Counted from the stretch's first letter, positions 1 to 5,880 are shown. The stretch is 5,880 bases of DNA from JAXDBM01 sp964460245 (GCA_964460245.1 CAYWTL010000112.1:1-5880); one strand, 5' to 3'. The notes: generated by a model from the letters alone, not told the origin. Program-made: numbers and translations.

Positions 1-818
1 TGGACATCGTGGTCTTCGAGCAGGGGCCCCACACCTCCTACTCCGCCTGAAGCATCCCCTACTGCGTCGGCAGGGTTGTCGACGATCTCTCCAAACTGGT
101 GGCGGTCACGCCGGAGGTCTTTCGCGATGAATACGGGATTGACGCCCGCGTCCTCCACAAGGCGACCGAAATCGACGTGAAAAACCGCCGCGTCCGTATC
201 CGTGCCGCAGGGAAAAAAAGGGAGTTCCGGGAGGCCTTCGAACACCTGCTGATCGCTACAGGAGCGGTTCCCTTCTGCCCCGGCGTCCCGGGATCGGATG
301 CCCGGGGGATCTACGGCCTCCATGGTGGAGCAGGCCGGCGAGGTCATGAATACCCTTGACCCGGACATGGGGGCGCTCGTGTCCGACGCCCTCATCCGGG
401 TCGGCGTGAAGCTATTTCGAGGGGAAGCCTTTCAGGCCGTGGAGGTTTCTGCGGGCCGCGCCCGGGCCGTCGTGACGGACCGCCGGACCCTGCCCGCCGA
501 CATCGTCATTCTGGGGATGGGAGTCCGCCCCCACACGGAACTGGCCGAGCGGGCGGGAATCGCCCTCGGCGTGCGGAAGACCATCCGCGTCAATGACCGG
601 ATGCAGACGAGCGTGCCGGGCATCTGGGCGCCCAGATCGTCGGCATGGAGGGGGAGGCCAAGCGGATCGATGTCTTCGCTACGGCGCTGCATGCCGGGTT
701 TGATGTCGGCGGAATGATCCATCTCGATTTAAGTTATGCGCCTCCCTATTCGAGCGTGTGGGACACGGTTCACCTTGCCGTCCGCCGGGCGGAGGCTGCC
801 CTGCGAGGCCTTGCATAG
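1..818 (+). pseudogene. Degraded CoA-disulfide reductase / NADH oxidase-like flavoprotein (5' end outside window)
   Basis: The intact family member is a FAD- and NAD(P)H-dependent reductase of about 440-450 residues that uses one redox-active cysteine in an SxxxCGxPY motif. Three family blocks are visible in two frames. Block one (from about 3 to 323, third frame) has the FAD-domain strand DIVVFEQGP, then TSYSA-stop-SIPY, and ends in LLIATGA and IYGLH. Block two (from about 325 to 629, first frame) reads VEQAGEVMNTLDPDM through DIVILGMGVRP to SVPGIWA. Block three (from about 627 to 818, third frame) reads GAQIVGMEGEAKRIDVFATAL and the C-terminal signature LSYAPPYSSVW, ending RGLA-TAG. Between blocks one and two about 45 residues are missing, including the GxGxxG NAD(P)H-binding loop. 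Between blocks two and three about 110 residues are missing, including the GDCAE FAD-contact region. The sizes are estimates from family memory. With two frame-changing deletions and a TGA at the cysteine codon it cannot make a working reductase, unless the assembly is wrong. Confidence 0.85.
48..75 (+). promoter_or_regulatory. TGA at the active-site Cys codon with a possible bacterial SECIS hairpin
   Basis: TGA (48-50) replaces the catalytic cysteine codon of the SACGIPY motif, and the next codon reads Ser (AGC) instead of Gly. Downstream, CTGC (62-65) pairs with GCAG (70-73) around the loop GTCG (66-69). CC (58-59) can add two pairs with GG (74-75) across a TA bulge. Bacterial SECIS elements are small hairpins just after the UGA, with a short apical loop that has G in its first two bases, roughly 16-37 nt downstream. 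This loop begins with GU 16 nt after the TGA, so it fits at the near limit. The stem is short and such hairpins occur by chance in GC-rich DNA. The gene is also broken elsewhere, so this may be a relic or a coincidence. Confidence 0.25.
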
Positions 819-875
819 ATGATTCCCCCGTCCGCACGCCGGTCGCCGCCGCCTGTTCGATCCAATGGAGGAGAC

Positions 876-950
876 GTGAAAAGGCTTTTGCCGCCTGCCG
901 AGCTCTTTACGTCGGCTGTGCCGGGCGCGCGAAGGAACCGGGCAGATTGA
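876..950 (+). CDS. Possible 24-residue leader ORF ahead of the ATP-grasp gene
   Basis: A GTG start at 876 sits 4 nt after GGAGG within GGAGGAG (867-873), the best Shine-Dalgarno sequence in this gap. It opens a 24-codon frame (beginning MKRLLPPAELF) that ends with TGA at 948-950, 2 nt before the ATG of the ATP-grasp gene. That ATG has only GAGG directly against it as its own site, so translation through the small ORF could deliver ribosomes to it. No family is recognised. It could be a coupling leader peptide, the stub of a deleted gene, or chance. The rest of the 819-952 gap shows no clear promoter or terminator. Confidence 0.25.
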   Translation: MKRLLPPAELFTSAVPGARRNRAD

Positions 951-952
951 GG

Positions 953-2629
953 ATGCGTGTTGCCGTCGTTCATACGGCCGGTTCGCCCTGCCGCTGCGCG
1001 GAGGCGGTCGCGGGCGGGCTGCGGGCGCTTGGTCACGAGATTCGTTTCGTCGACTCCGAAGCGATCGAAGCGGCGGTCCGGGATATCGCACAGTGGTGCG
1101 ATCTGGTGTTCGACCACACGGACACCTACCGCGGGTCCGGGTTGATGCGGCCCTTTGTCAGGCTGCTGCTGGAGAGCCATGGCGCGCGGATCGTCGGTTC
1201 CGGCGCCGGCGCCTGCATGCTTGCCGACAACAAGATCGCCGCCAGGACGCGTCTCGCGGATGCGGGCCTGCCCGTCCCGCCGGGCATCGCAGTGACCTCG
1301 AAAAATCAGGAATGGCCGGAATGGCTCCGGCCGCCGGTCGTCCTGAAGCCGGCTTTCGAGCACATGAGCCGCGGGCTTTGCCTTGCCGGCAGCATGGCTG
1401 AAATCCGGGACGGCGTTGCGGTGCTCCTGGACCGCTACCGGCAGCCGGTCCTTGCGGAAACCTACATACCCGGCCGGGAATTGGCCGTCTCGGTGCTGGA
1501 GAAGGATGAAAGGCTGAACGTGCTGCCTCCGCTCGAGTGGCGGATGCAATCCGGCGAGCCGGCCCTGCTGACCGAGGCGTTCAAGGAATCCGAAGTCGGG
1601 GAAGGGCGGGAAGACGCTTCGCAGGCTTCGCTCCCGGGCGGTCTCGCGGCCGATCTCGAGGGATTTTCCCGTCTCGCTTTCCGTGTCCTCGGGTTGCGAG
1701 ATTATGCCCGGTTCGACGTGCGCCTCTCCGCCGGCGGGACCTTCTATTTTCTCGAAGCCAATACGACGCCCAGCTTCGAGCCGCAGGAAGCCCTGGCGCT
1801 CTCGGCGCGCTGGGCCGGAATGGACTACCCGGCCCTGGTGGCGGCGATGCTTTCCGCCGCCCAGCGGCGCTACGGCCGTGTTCCCCTCGTCCGGGAGAAA
1901 AAGAAGCGCTTGATCCTGCCCGCCGGGCCGGTCGATCTGCATATTCCCGCGGGGGTACATCCGCCGCCGGCATCCACGCTCGAGCTGGCCGGTCTTCTGG
2001 ATGTTCGGGCCGGCGATGACGCCCTGGATCTGGGCTGCGGGACGGGCATTCTCGCCATCGCGATGGCGAAACTCGGCGCCCGCCGCGTCGTCGCCACGGA
2101 CATCCGCTCCGAAGCCCTCGAGGCGACCCGAAGCAATGCAGCGGCAAACCGCGTCGCGGGCCGGATCGAGATCCGCGCAGGGGCATGGTACGAGGCGCTT
2201 CAGGGGTTGTCCCCGGAGGACGCGGGGCGGTTCGACGTGATTGCGGCCACTCCTCCCCAGACGCCGGGGCCCCGGCCCTTCGGTCCCCGCAGCGGCGGGC
2301 CGGACGGATTGAAGCACCTGACGGCCGTTCTGCAGGGCGCCCCCTTCTTTCTGAAGCGGCCGGGCGGCAGGCTCTGGCTGATGGCCGTTTCCCTGGCCGA
2401 TCCGAAGGAGCTTCTCTGCCGGTTGCGCGGGCGCTTCCGCCATGTCACGGTGGTCCGCGAGACGGAGCGTCCCTTCACGGGCGGCGAGTACGACGGCATG
2501 GAGGCCGGGCTCCTGGATTATCTCTTGGAACTCCGCGCATCGGGACGATCCGATTTCAGGGATGCGGGAGCGGGAAAATACGTCTTTCGAAATCTTTTCA
2601 TCTGTGCAAGGGGAGCAAAAAGGCCGTGA
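953..2629 (+). CDS. ATP-grasp (D-Ala-D-Ala ligase-like) / class I SAM methyltransferase fusion
   Basis: This 558-residue protein is a two-domain fusion, probably cytosolic because no signal peptide or membrane segment is seen. Residues 1 to about 310 resemble D-Ala-D-Ala ligase-type ATP-grasp enzymes, which join a carboxylate to an amine through an acyl phosphate. Visible motifs are the GSGAGACMLADNK segment, the ATP-binding lysine K132 in VVLKPAF, the ETYIPGREL strand (E169-L177), and the metal-binding set D255, E268 and N270 in RFDVRL...FLEANTTPSF. Residues from about 330 to 558 are a Rossmann methyltransferase with motif I DLGCGTG (359-365), the acidic residue D383 after motif I, and TPPQ (433-436) where PrmC/HemK-type enzymes have NPPY. 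The ATG at 953 is chosen because MRVAVVHTAG is a typical first strand; the frame is open further upstream, but that stretch looks non-coding. The stop overlaps the next gene by 4 nt. The substrates are unknown. The sequence suggests ligation and methylation of one product, possibly a sugar amine made by the next two genes. Confidence 0.85.
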   Translation: MRVAVVHTAGSPCRCAEAVAGGLRALGHEIRFVDSEAIEAAVRDIAQWCDLVFDHTDTYRGSGLMRPFVRLLLESHGARIVGSGAGACMLADNKIAARTRLADAGLPVPPGIAVTSKNQEWPEWLRPPVVLKPAFEHMSRGLCLAGSMAEIRDGVAVLLDRYRQPVLAETYIPGRELAVSVLEKDERLNVLPPLEWRMQSGEPALLTEAFKESEVGEGREDASQASLPGGLAADLEGFSRLAFRVLGLRDYARFDVRLSAGGTFYFLEANTTPSFEPQEALALSARWAGMDYPALVAAMLSAAQRRYGRVPLVREKKKRLILPAGPVDLHIPAGVHPPPASTLELAGLLDVRAGDDALDLGCGTGILAIAMAKLGARRVVATDIRSEALEATRSNAAANRVAGRIEIRAGAWYEALQGLSPEDAGRFDVIAATPPQTPGPRPFGPRSGGPDGLKHLTAVLQGAPFFLKRPGGRLWLMAVSLADPKELLCRLRGRFRHVTVVRETERPFTGGEYDGMEAGLLDYLLELRASGRSDFRDAGAGKYVFRNLFICARGAKRP

Positions 2630-3486
2630 AGAGACTGATCGTCAATGCCGACGACCTGGGGGCGGATGAAGCCCGGAATGCGGGCATCTTTGAGGCCGTG
2701 GAAGCGGGCGCCGTAACGGCGGTCAGCATCCTCGTCAACGGGCCTGCCTATCCGGACGCCCTCACCAGGATCGCCGCGACGGCCGGCGGCCATGTTTCCT
2801 TCGGCGTCCACCTGAACCTGACCGAGGGAATGCCCCTGATGCCGGGCCTGGCCTGCCTCACCGATCCTGTCGGCCGTTTCCCGGGCAAGGCGGAGGCCCA
2901 TCGGCGCCTCATGGTCGCGGGCGACCGCGAGCGGGAGGATGCCATCGGGCGGGAGTTCGCCGCACAGGTCGGGGCGCTCCGCGACGCCGGCATCCCGGTC
3001 GATCACCTGGATGGTCACCAGCACATCCACGTTTTCCCGGCGGTGATCGAGGCAGCCATCCGCGCCGCGGAGGCATTCGGGATACCCTGGATCCGGTTTC
3101 CCGAAGAGCCCGCGCCGGTCTTCATGGACCGCGGCGGCCCGGTCGACACGGCGGAAGCGCGGATGTTCAGCCGTCTGGCATCGGACGTGCGCGGCCGGAT
3201 CCGCCGCTCCGCCCTGAGGACGACTGATCATTTCCGAGGCCTTTATCTGAAAGGGCGGCTCACGCCGGAAAGCTTCGAGAAAACCCTGAGCGCCTTGCCT
3301 TCCGGTCTCACGGAGCTGATGGTCCATCCCGGCCGGGCGTCCGCCGAAGGCGGGCAGGGTCCCTTTTCCTCCTTTTCAAACCGGGATCGGGAGCGGGAGC
3401 TGGAGGCGCTCACGGGCGGCCGGTTTCGGGAAGCGCTGGACCGGTACGGCATTCGGCTCACTTCCTATTCAAGGGAGGGCTCTTGA
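2626..3486 (+). CDS. ChbG/HpnK (YdjC) family carbohydrate N-deacetylase
   Basis: The family removes N-acetyl groups from sugars. ChbG acts on chitooligosaccharides, and HpnK acts in hopanoid glucosamine synthesis. The 286-residue product has the full family layout: LIVNADDLG at the N-terminus (D9, D10), FGVHLNLTEG with metal-ligand candidate H62, DHLDGHQHIH with D126 to H135, and ELMVHPG near the C-terminus with H234. Length and order are normal, so it looks intact and cytosolic. The start is the GTG at 2626, which overlaps the previous stop as GTGA and has GGGAG about 11 nt upstream; the longer open frame to the left has no family likeness. Overlaps at both ends place it in one transcript with the ATP-grasp fusion and the glycosyltransferase, so its substrate is plausibly the N-acetylamino sugar placed by that transferase. 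It is not likely a chitin-utilisation enzyme here, as no PTS or glycosidase gene is nearby. Confidence 0.88.
   Translation: MKRLIVNADDLGADEARNAGIFEAVEAGAVTAVSILVNGPAYPDALTRIAATAGGHVSFGVHLNLTEGMPLMPGLACLTDPVGRFPGKAEAHRRLMVAGDREREDAIGREFAAQVGALRDAGIPVDHLDGHQHIHVFPAVIEAAIRAAEAFGIPWIRFPEEPAPVFMDRGGPVDTAEARMFSRLASDVRGRIRRSALRTTDHFRGLYLKGRLTPESFEKTLSALPSGLTELMVHPGRASAEGGQGPFSSFSNRDRERELEALTGGRFREALDRYGIRLTSYSREGS
3473..3485 (+). promoter_or_regulatory. Ribosome binding site deciding a TTG start
   Basis: GGGAGGG (3473-3479) lies 3 nt before TTG at 3483, and the core GGAGG (3474-3478) lies 4 nt before it. The TTG shares bases with the deacetylase stop (TTGA, 3483-3486), a classic coupled junction. 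The next in-frame alternative, GTG at 3501, lacks such a site. Confidence 0.6.
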
Positions 3487-4589
3487 AGACGCTCCTGCGT
3501 GTGGCGATCCTGACCCCGACAGCCCTTCCCGGCGTGACGGGAAATGCCGTGACGGCCGAACGGTGGCGCAGGCATCTGTCGCAGCAAGGCGCCGCCGTCC
3601 TCGTGATCGAAACCGCGTCGACGGATCCGCGGCAGCTTGTCGCGGGGCTGGACGATTTTCACCCCAATCTCATCCACGCCCATCACGTGACCCGCGCGGG
3701 CGCCCTGATGCTCCATCCCGCCGTGGCGAAAAAATACGGCGGTCTGCCCCTCGTCGTTTCTCCCGCCGGGACGGACATCCATTTCTGCGGCGGGGGAGGG
3801 GAGTCTCGGGAGAGGGTGGAAAGGGTCTGCGCCCGGGCCCGCTTCGTCGTTTCCCAGAACCCGGCGACCACCCGTTGCCTGCAGGATCTTCTGCCGCATC
3901 TGCGGGAAAAGATCGTCTACGCGCCCAAGGCTTTTTCGTGGCTGGGCTCGGAATCGTTCGACCTGCGGGCTGCCGCGGGCTGCCGGAGCGGGGATGTTCT
4001 GTTCTTCATGCCCGCGGGCATCCGTCCCGTGAAAGGCAACCTGGAATGCCTTCAGGCGCTCGCCTTGGCGCACGAAGCGGCGCCCGGCATCCGGGCCGTC
4101 TTCGCGGGACCGGCCCTCGACGGCGAATACTCTGTCCGGTTTGCTGAACAGATCGACGGTTCGCAGTCCTTTGCAAGATGGGTCCGGCGGATTGCGCCGG
4201 CGGCCATGCGTTCCGCTTACGAAGGCGCGAATGTGGTCCTGAACCACTCGGTTTCGGAGGGGCTTTCCAATTCGCTCCTGGAATCCATCGCGGCGGGGCG
4301 GCCGATCCTAGCTTCCGACATTCCGGGCAACCGGTGGCTGGTCCACGATGAAGGCGGTACCGGCCCCTGCGGATGTCTTTTCAATCGGGGCAACCGGAAG
4401 GATTTCATTCAAAAGGCTCTTCGTCTTGCCGGGGATGGGGCGCTTCGGGAATCGCTGGCAGCGGGCAGCCGCCGAAGAGCGTCGGCGTGTCCGGATCCCG
4501 CGGAGGAAGCGCGGGTCCTCGCCGAAATTTATGAGGCGGCGCTTCGGGATGCCGGACCACCCGTTCCGGCGTTTCCGCCGCCGAGGTGA
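3483..4589 (+). CDS. GT-B fold glycosyltransferase, family 4-like
   Basis: It is predicted to transfer a sugar from a nucleotide-sugar donor to an acceptor in the cytosol; no signal or membrane helix is seen. The 368-residue product is full length for the family. The N-terminal acceptor domain opens with VAILTPTALPGVTGN and then AVTAERWRRHL (within residues 7-31), a glycine-rich loop and helix typical of GT4 enzymes. The C-terminal donor domain has RPVKGN (R181 and K184, likely diphosphate contacts), AVFAGP, and the E-x7-E motif SEGLSNSLLE (E259, E267), then AAGRPILASDIPGNRWLV. The TTG start overlaps the deacetylase stop by 4 nt. By this coupling its likely product is the deacetylase substrate, for example an N-acetylglucosaminyl conjugate, but the donor cannot be read from sequence. 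The GN-x-VTAERW segment resembles the SenB selenosugar synthase family (TIGR04348) as I remember it; a SenB identity is not supported by the neighbours. Confidence 0.85.
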   Translation: MKTLLRVAILTPTALPGVTGNAVTAERWRRHLSQQGAAVLVIETASTDPRQLVAGLDDFHPNLIHAHHVTRAGALMLHPAVAKKYGGLPLVVSPAGTDIHFCGGGGESRERVERVCARARFVVSQNPATTRCLQDLLPHLREKIVYAPKAFSWLGSESFDLRAAAGCRSGDVLFFMPAGIRPVKGNLECLQALALAHEAAPGIRAVFAGPALDGEYSVRFAEQIDGSQSFARWVRRIAPAAMRSAYEGANVVLNHSVSEGLSNSLLESIAAGRPILASDIPGNRWLVHDEGGTGPCGCLFNRGNRKDFIQKALRLAGDGALRESLAAGSRRRASACPDPAEEARVLAEIYEAALRDAGPPVPAFPPPR

Positions 4590-4640
4590 GTTTTTCAAAA
4601 ATCCTTTTTGTCATTTCAGAAAATGCGATCGGAGTCGAAC
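4590..4640 (+). promoter_or_regulatory. AT-rich spacer with small inverted repeat and ribosome binding site
   Basis: This 51-nt gap is strikingly AT-rich against its surroundings. CAAAAA (4596-4601) and TTTTTG (4605-4610) form a 6-bp inverted repeat around TCC. The stem is too weak for a convincing terminator. TTGTCA (4608-4613) resembles a -35 box, but no good -10 follows at 16-18 nt. GGAG (4631-4634), 6 nt before ATG 4641, is a good ribosome binding site. The patch may mark a weak internal promoter or simply separate the DUF523 gene from the operon. Confidence 0.4.
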
Positions 4641-5588
4641 ATGGAAAAGATTCGCTTGGGCATCAGCACCTGTCTGCTGGGAGAGAATGTCCGCTACAAC
4701 GGCGGCCACGCGCTGGACCGTTTTCTTCGCGACACCCTGGGCCGGTACGTCGAGTACAGGCCCGTTTGCCCCGAGGTGGAGTGCGGGTTCGGCATACCGC
4801 GGGATACGCTCCGGCTCGTCGGCGACCCGCAGCGCCCCCGGCTGGTGACGGGCCGCACCGGCGTCGATCACACGGAACGGATGGAGTCCTGGGCGCGAAG
4901 CCGCGTGGCCGAACTGGAAAAGGAGGGCCTCTGCGGTTTCGTCTTCAAAAGCGACTCCCCGTCGAGCGGCATGGAGCGCGTAAAGGTGTACGACGACAAG
5001 GGCATGCCCAGAAAGGTCGGCGTCGGCGTTTTTGCCCGGATCTTCATGGAGCATTTTCCGCTGACGCCGGTCGAGGAGGAGGGGCGGCTGCACGATCCGG
5101 TCCTGCGGGAGAATTTCATCGAACGCATTTTCACCTGCCGGCGCTACTGCGAGGCCATGGCGACCAAAAGACGCATCACCGCGCTCGTGGATTTCCACAG
5201 CCGGAACAAGCTGCTGCTCATGGCGCACAGCCCGGGGCATCTCAAGCGGATGGGGGAGATCGTGGCCCATGCGGGGGAGCTGTCCCCGGCCCAGCGCATC
5301 GAGCGGTACGAGCGCCTCCTCATGGAGGCCATGGCGATCAAGCCGACGCCGGCGAAGCACGTCAATGTCCTGCACCACATGATGGGCTACTTCAAGAAGA
5401 ACCTCTCTGCCGCCGAAAAGCAGGAACTTCTGGAGGTCATCGGCGCGTACCGGCGGGAGCTCGTGCCGCTGATCGTGCCGGTCACGCTCATGAACCATTA
5501 CGTGCGGAAGTACGACGAGGCCTACCTGAAAGAGCAGATCTATCTCAATCCGCACCCGCTCGAGCTCCGGCTCCGCAACCACGCCTGA
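4641..5588 (+). CDS. DUF523-DUF1722 protein (TudS-like desulfidase domain plus YbgA-like domain)
   Basis: The 315-residue protein has an N-terminal DUF523 domain (about 1-150) and a C-terminal DUF1722 (YbgA-like) domain (about 185-310), a known fusion of normal length. DUF523 includes TudS, an iron-sulfur thiouracil desulfidase with three cysteine ligands. Visible here are GISTCLLGENVRYNGGH (C11) and VCPEVECGFGIP (C43, C48). The usual SPSCG motif reads SPSSG (S109), so the third ligand is missing unless C48 or C98 replaces it. The DUF1722 part shows VDFHSRNKLLLMAHSP, NVLHHMMGYFKK and a C-terminal IYLNPHP. The ATG at 4641 is preferred over the in-frame ATG at 4608, because GGAG sits 6 nt before it and the family begins about there. 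It may be read from the upstream transcript or a weak own promoter. The cellular role of this fusion is not established; a desulfidase activity is inference from the domain name only. Confidence 0.88.
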   Translation: MEKIRLGISTCLLGENVRYNGGHALDRFLRDTLGRYVEYRPVCPEVECGFGIPRDTLRLVGDPQRPRLVTGRTGVDHTERMESWARSRVAELEKEGLCGFVFKSDSPSSGMERVKVYDDKGMPRKVGVGVFARIFMEHFPLTPVEEEGRLHDPVLRENFIERIFTCRRYCEAMATKRRITALVDFHSRNKLLLMAHSPGHLKRMGEIVAHAGELSPAQRIERYERLLMEAMAIKPTPAKHVNVLHHMMGYFKKNLSAAEKQELLEVIGAYRRELVPLIVPVTLMNHYVRKYDEAYLKEQIYLNPHPLELRLRNHA

Positions 5589-5880
5589 TGCCCGCCGGCG
5601 ATTCCGATCCGGGCGTGGTCGCTCCACGCCGCGGGACTCGCTGTTCGCTCCCCGCACCACGGGGCGCTGGGGAAGCCGCATCGACCTTCAGGTGCAGCAT
5701 GGGGATGCCGAGGCGCTTCCGCCGAGTCTCTCCGAAGAGGCGCTTCTGTTCCCGTGCCGTCGGCGCCCCCCGTTTTCCGGCGCCCCTTTCCTCGATCCCA
5801 TGCGACGCGCCCAGATGGAGGCTGTGCTTGCCGTACCTCGCGCCGATTTCATCCGCGACCCGGTAGAGATCGCCCACCCG
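5545..5880 (-). CDS. 3' end of a Y-family DNA polymerase-like gene (5' part outside window)
   Basis: The frame is open from the right edge and continues beyond it; it ends at TCA 5545-5547 (TGA on the - strand). The first part reads LYRVADEIGARYGKHSLHLG, then an arginine-rich stretch and ETRRKRLGIPM. This resembles the tail after the little-finger domain of DinB/Pol IV-like translesion polymerases, where an [AV]-x-[DE]-x-[IL]-N/G-x-RYG helix and a final R-x-R-L-x-[IV]-P block occur. None of the catalytic palm residues lie in the window, so the call is tentative. From about 5683 down to 5545 the frame loses family likeness. Its third-position G+C falls from about 80% to below 60% by hand count, it overlaps the 3' end of the convergent DUF523 gene by 44 nt, and it covers two hairpins. 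The true end may be near 5685, with a frameshift or a poorly conserved tail. Confidence 0.5.
   Translation of the reverse strand, partial: RVGDLYRVADEIGARYGKHSLHLGASHGIEERGAGKRGAPTAREQKRLFGETRRKRLGIPMLHLKVDAASPAPRGAGSEQRVPRRGATTPGSESPAGIRRGCGAGARAGAD
5612..5630. terminator. GC-rich hairpin between convergent genes, possible terminator
   Basis: GGCGTGG (5612-5618) and CCACGCC (5624-5630) form a perfect 7-bp stem around a 5-nt loop, starting 24 nt after the DUF523 stop. No T-run follows on either strand, so it is not a standard intrinsic terminator. Its place between converging genes makes a transcript-end role plausible. It could also be a chance stem in GC-rich DNA. Confidence 0.3.
5650..5664. 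repeat. Second small GC-rich inverted repeat
   Basis: CCCCG (5650-5654) and CGGGG (5660-5664) form a 5-bp stem around CACCA, 20 nt from the hairpin at 5612-5630. It is weak alone. Together they make the stretch 5589-5685 look like spacer rather than coding sequence. Confidence 0.25.

Noticed and set aside
758..952. Upstream extension of the ATP-grasp frame
   Set aside because: It overlaps the reductase remnant and has no domain likeness; the first ATP-grasp strand starts at ATG 953.
770..2443. 557-codon open frame on the - strand opposite the ATP-grasp fusion
   Set aside because: No family likeness, and it lies opposite a gene with clear ATP-grasp and methyltransferase motifs; long antisense frames are common in GC-rich DNA.
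2185..2625. Upstream extension of the deacetylase frame
   Set aside because: It overlaps the methyltransferase domain and shows no YdjC likeness; the family begins at the GTG at 2626.
3465..4247. 260-codon - strand frame opposite the glycosyltransferase
   Set aside because: No recognisable motifs; it is the shadow of a gene with an intact E-x7-E donor site.
3483..4589. SenB selenosugar synthase and a selenoneine cluster
   Set aside because: Only the N-terminal GN-x-VTAERW segment is suggestive; no SenA- or SenC-like gene is in the window, and the coupled deacetylase does not fit that pathway.
4608..4640. Earlier ATG start for the DUF523 protein
   Set aside because: It adds 11 residues without family support and has no good ribosome site, while ATG 4641 follows GGAG at 6 nt.
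4586..5866. 426-codon + strand frame overlapping the DUF523 gene
   Set aside because: Composition is Arg/Gly/Ala/Pro-rich without motifs; the DUF523-DUF1722 frame in the same DNA is clearly the real one.

Overview
The window is GC-rich (about two thirds G+C by eye) and densely coded, with most genes on the + strand. Gene content and codon style suggest an anaerobic proteobacterium of the Desulfobacterota/deltaproteobacterial type. That placement is inferred from protein flavour only, with low confidence.

Layout. (1) Positions 1-818 hold the remains of a CoA-disulfide reductase/NADH oxidase-like flavoprotein. Its N-terminus lies left of the window. It has lost its NAD-binding core and a large central/C-terminal block through two frame-changing deletions, and it has TGA exactly at the active-site cysteine codon. 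A small hairpin follows the TGA at a bacterial-SECIS-like distance, so the ancestor may have used selenocysteine; a plain nonsense mutation is equally possible. (2) Positions 819-952 are a short gap holding a possible 24-codon ORF behind a strong Shine-Dalgarno sequence, which stops 2 nt before the next gene. (3) Positions 953-4589 are a tightly coupled three-gene operon: an ATP-grasp ligase fused to a class I SAM methyltransferase, a ChbG/HpnK (YdjC)-family carbohydrate deacetylase, and a GT-B glycosyltransferase. Both junctions are 4-nt stop/start overlaps (GTGA and TTGA). (4) After a 51-nt AT-rich spacer comes a DUF523-DUF1722 protein (4641-5588). (5) At the right edge, on the - strand, is the 3' end of a gene that looks like the C-terminal tail of a Y-family (DinB/Pol IV-like) DNA polymerase. 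It converges on the DUF523 gene.

How the genes may work together. Glycosyl transfer, sugar N-deacetylation, ATP-dependent amide formation and methylation are the same four chemistries used to build glycosylated small molecules such as (N-methyl-)bacillithiol. The transferase-deacetylase pair also recalls the HpnI/HpnK step of hopanoid glucosamine synthesis. The three-gene operon is therefore a candidate for an undescribed amino-sugar conjugate pathway, though nothing in the sequence fixes the substrates. The disulfide-reductase remnant upstream and the DUF523 (thiouracil-desulfidase-related) gene downstream are both sulfur-linked, but their functional connection to the operon is conjecture.
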